Assembly (NCBI GenBank): GCA_002309425.1
Contig: DBXD01000015.1
Span: forward strand, 1-7,458
Direction: 5' to 3'
DNA: 7,458 bases
Source of the DNA: Cyanobacteria bacterium UBA1221
GTDB taxonomy: Bacteria; Cyanobacteriota; Vampirovibrionia; Gastranaerophilales; Gastranaerophilaceae
Positions 5,294-7,458 of this stretch are shown piece after piece (position 1 is the stretch's first letter; each line of letters begins with the position of its first letter). The notes under the pieces are model-generated. The model ran no database searches. It was not told where the DNA came from and saw only the letters and a program-made list of their open reading frames with translations. A program made the translations under genes and the position numbers.

Positions 5294-7458
5294 ATGGCAA
5301 CAAAAAGTACAAAGAAGAATATTGACAAACTTGAAAAAGTTCTGAACAAATCCAATATTGTGGATTCGGCTGAGCAGCTTGAACTTTTGATAGGCAGAGT
5401 AAAAAAAGCACAAAAAATATATTCCGAATATTCTCAGGAAAAAGTGGATAAAATATTTAAAGCGGCGGCAACTGCTGCTGACAAAGCCCGTATCCCGCTT
5501 GCGAGAATGGCGGTTGAAGAAACAGGCATGGGGGTTTTGGAAGATAAAATTATAAAAAACCATTTTGCATCAGAATATATATTTAACAAACACAAAAATG
5601 CAAAAACCTGCGGAATTATAAAAGAGGATATAATCAACGGGACAAAAATAGTAGCAGAACCTCTCGGGATAATAGCAGGAATAATTCCTACAACAAATCC
5701 GACATCTACCGCTATTTTTAAAGCGTTAATATCTTTAAAGACAAGAAATGCAATTATATTTTCGCCTCACCCGAGAGCAACAAAATCGACAATAGAAGCT
5801 GCAAGGGTTGTGCTGGAGGCTGCGGTTAAAGCAGGTGCTCCCGAGGATATTATCGGTTGGATTGATGTCCCGACGGTTGAATTATCAGGTCAGCTGATGA
5901 AACATAAAGATATTGCGTGTATTCTTGCAACAGGCGGCCCGGGAATGGTCACGGCGGCATATTCTTCCGGCAACCCCGCTCTGGGCGTCGGCCCGGGTAA
6001 TACTGCGGCGGTTATTGATGAAACTGCTGATATAAAAATGGCCGTATCTTCAATTATTATGTCAAAGACTTTTGATAACGGTATGATATGTGCATCTGAG
6101 CAGTCAGTAATTGTTGTTGAAGATGTTTATGAAGAAGTTAAAAAAGAATTTTTATACAGAGGAGCCTACCTGCTAAATAAAATGGAAGAAAAGAAATTGG
6201 TAAACCTTCCTTTAATTGATCCGAAAAGAGGTTCGGCGAACCCGTCTATCGTGGGGCAGCCTGCATATAAAATCGCAAAACTTTCGGGATTTGAAATTCC
6301 GGAATATACCAAAGTAATTTTGGCGGAAAGACCGAAAGTGGATTGGGATGATCCGTTCTCAAGAGAAAAATTATCCCCGATTTTGACTATTTACAAGGCA
6401 AAAGATTTTAATAAGGCTACGGAGATGGCATACGAACTCGTATCTAAAGGCGGAGCCGGACATACTTCGGTTTTATACACGGATACTAGAAAGCAGGACA
6501 GAGTTGACAAGTATGCAGAACTTATGCCGTCTTGCAGAGTAATTATAAATTCTCCTTCATCACAAGGCGCAATAGGGGATTTGTATAATTTTAAACTTGA
6601 GCCGTCACTATCACTCGGTTGCGGTTCCTGGGGACGAAATTCCGTTTCCGGAAATATCGGTGTTGAACATTTACTTAATTACAAAACAGTCGCTGAAAGG
6701 AGAGAAAACATGCTTTGGTTTAAGGTTCCCCCGAAAGTTTATTTCAAACGCGGTGCGGTTGATTTGGCTTTAAGAGTCTTGCAGGGGAAAAAACGTGCGT
6801 TTATTGTTACCGACAGGTTTTTATTTAACTCCGGAGCGGTTGACAGTATAACAAAAATTCTGGATGAGGTGGGGATTGACCATCAGATATTTTTTGATGT
6901 AAAACCTGATCCGACATTGTCTACCGTAAAACAGGCTATGGAGATAATGAAACCTTTTGAGCCGGATGTAATTATTGCGTTAGGCGGCGGTTCTCCTATG
7001 GATGCTGCAAAGATAATGTGGTTATTGTATGAACAGCCGGAAACAGTTTTTGAAGACATTGCGATGAGATTCATGGATATAAGAAAACGCATATGCCAGA
7101 TACCTGATTTGGGCAAAAAAGCGACTATGGTTTGTATTCCTACAACATCAGGTACAGGTTCTGAAGTTACACCGTTCTCGATTATAACTGATGACGAAAC
7201 TCATGTAAAATATGCAATAGCGGATTATGCCCTGACTCCTAATATTGCAATTATAGACCCGAATTTTGTGGATCATATGCCTAAAGGTTTAACTGCTGCA
7301 TCAGGTATTGATGCCTTGGTTCATGCAATAGAGGCTTATGTTTCAACAATGGCTACAAACTTTACAAATTCAAATGCGCTTGAAGCTTGTAAATTAATAT
7401 TCAGATATTTGGAAAGGTCGTGGAGAGAGGGTGCTAATGACCCTGTTGCAAGAGAAAA
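5294..7458 (+). CDS. adhE: Bifunctional acetaldehyde-CoA/alcohol dehydrogenase AdhE (3' end outside window)
   Basis: AdhE reduces acetyl-CoA to acetaldehyde and then to ethanol in the cytoplasm, re-oxidising two NADH, and assembles into spirosome filaments. The frame stays open to the window edge, giving 721 residues of a family usually about 860-890 long. The N-terminal aldehyde dehydrogenase domain (about 1-440) shows GIIPTTNPTST (129-139), ATGGPGMV (212-219), GVGPGNTAAV (231-240) and the catalytic cysteine Cys266 in FDNGMICASEQ. A linker around 443-475 leads into the iron-dependent alcohol dehydrogenase domain, with the NAD-binding GGGSPMD (564-570), PTTSGTGSEVTPF (616-628) and the first two iron ligands Asp673 and His677 in GIDALVHAIEAY. 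The last two iron-binding histidines lie beyond the window. The ATG at 5294 has AAGGAG (5282-5287) six bases upstream and the expected N-terminal length. The truncation is only the window edge; no frameshift is seen. It has its own leader and is probably redox-regulated, although the operator is not proven. Confidence 0.97.
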   Translation, partial: MATKSTKKNIDKLEKVLNKSNIVDSAEQLELLIGRVKKAQKIYSEYSQEKVDKIFKAAATAADKARIPLARMAVEETGMGVLEDKIIKNHFASEYIFNKHKNAKTCGIIKEDIINGTKIVAEPLGIIAGIIPTTNPTSTAIFKALISLKTRNAIIFSPHPRATKSTIEAARVVLEAAVKAGAPEDIIGWIDVPTVELSGQLMKHKDIACILATGGPGMVTAAYSSGNPALGVGPGNTAAVIDETADIKMAVSSIIMSKTFDNGMICASEQSVIVVEDVYEEVKKEFLYRGAYLLNKMEEKKLVNLPLIDPKRGSANPSIVGQPAYKIAKLSGFEIPEYTKVILAERPKVDWDDPFSREKLSPILTIYKAKDFNKATEMAYELVSKGGAGHTSVLYTDTRKQDRVDKYAELMPSCRVIINSPSSQGAIGDLYNFKLEPSLSLGCGSWGRNSVSGNIGVEHLLNYKTVAERRENMLWFKVPPKVYFKRGAVDLALRVLQGKKRAFIVTDRFLFNSGAVDSITKILDEVGIDHQIFFDVKPDPTLSTVKQAMEIMKPFEPDVIIALGGGSPMDAAKIMWLLYEQPETVFEDIAMRFMDIRKRICQIPDLGKKATMVCIPTTSGTGSEVTPFSIITDDETHVKYAIADYALTPNIAIIDPNFVDHMPKGLTAASGIDALVHAIEAYVSTMATNFTNSNALEACKLIFRYLERSWREGANDPVARE

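Noticed and set aside
5225..7116. Minus-strand frames opposite adhE
   Set aside because: They lie antisense to a continuous, well-conserved AdhE reading frame and show no protein family pattern.

Overview
The window looks like ordinary chromosome from a low-GC (roughly 35-40% by eye), Gram-negative-type, fermentative anaerobe. The evidence is a clostridial/cyanobacterial-style bifunctional AdhE, two exported proteins with cleavable-looking signal peptides, the oxygen-independent queuosine enzyme QueH, a probable TTG start codon, and an intergenic repeat of the CCCTCTCCC/GGGAGAGGG and GGGTGAGGGGT type. A gut non-photosynthetic cyanobacterial relative (Gastranaerophilales/Melainabacteria) fits this mix, but that is an impression, not a demonstrated assignment.

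Layout. Positions 1-54 hold the last codons of an unidentified gene. It overlaps queH (32-592, plus strand), the epoxyqueuosine reductase of tRNA modification. A minus-strand gene for an exported protein of unknown function (595-1239) converges on queH with only two bases between the stop codons. Its promoter lies at 1268-1296, which rules out a longer start at 1296. Divergent from it is a full-length, two-domain M16 metallopeptidase (1395-3983) with a signal peptide, closed by a clear intrinsic terminator (3996-4025).

Positions 3984-4439 contain no gene I can support. The left part (4033-4227) is a dense run of stem-loops that looks like a dispersed palindromic or MITE-like repeat. The right part carries two short dyads and a promoter for the next gene. 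That gene (4440-5084) encodes an unrecognised cytoplasmic helical protein with a TTG start. A 209-base leader with two possible promoters, inverted repeats and a 5' hairpin precedes adhE, which starts at 5294 and runs off the right edge about 150 residues short of its normal end.

How the genes relate. I see no single pathway across the window. queH serves tRNA modification, the M16 protein and the exported protein act outside the cytoplasm, and adhE disposes of reducing equivalents as ethanol. The 1239/1395 pair is divergently transcribed from a shared 155-base region and may be co-regulated. I found no convincing new multi-gene system. The most unusual material is the hairpin cluster at 4033-4227 and the orphan gene with its dyad-flanked promoter.
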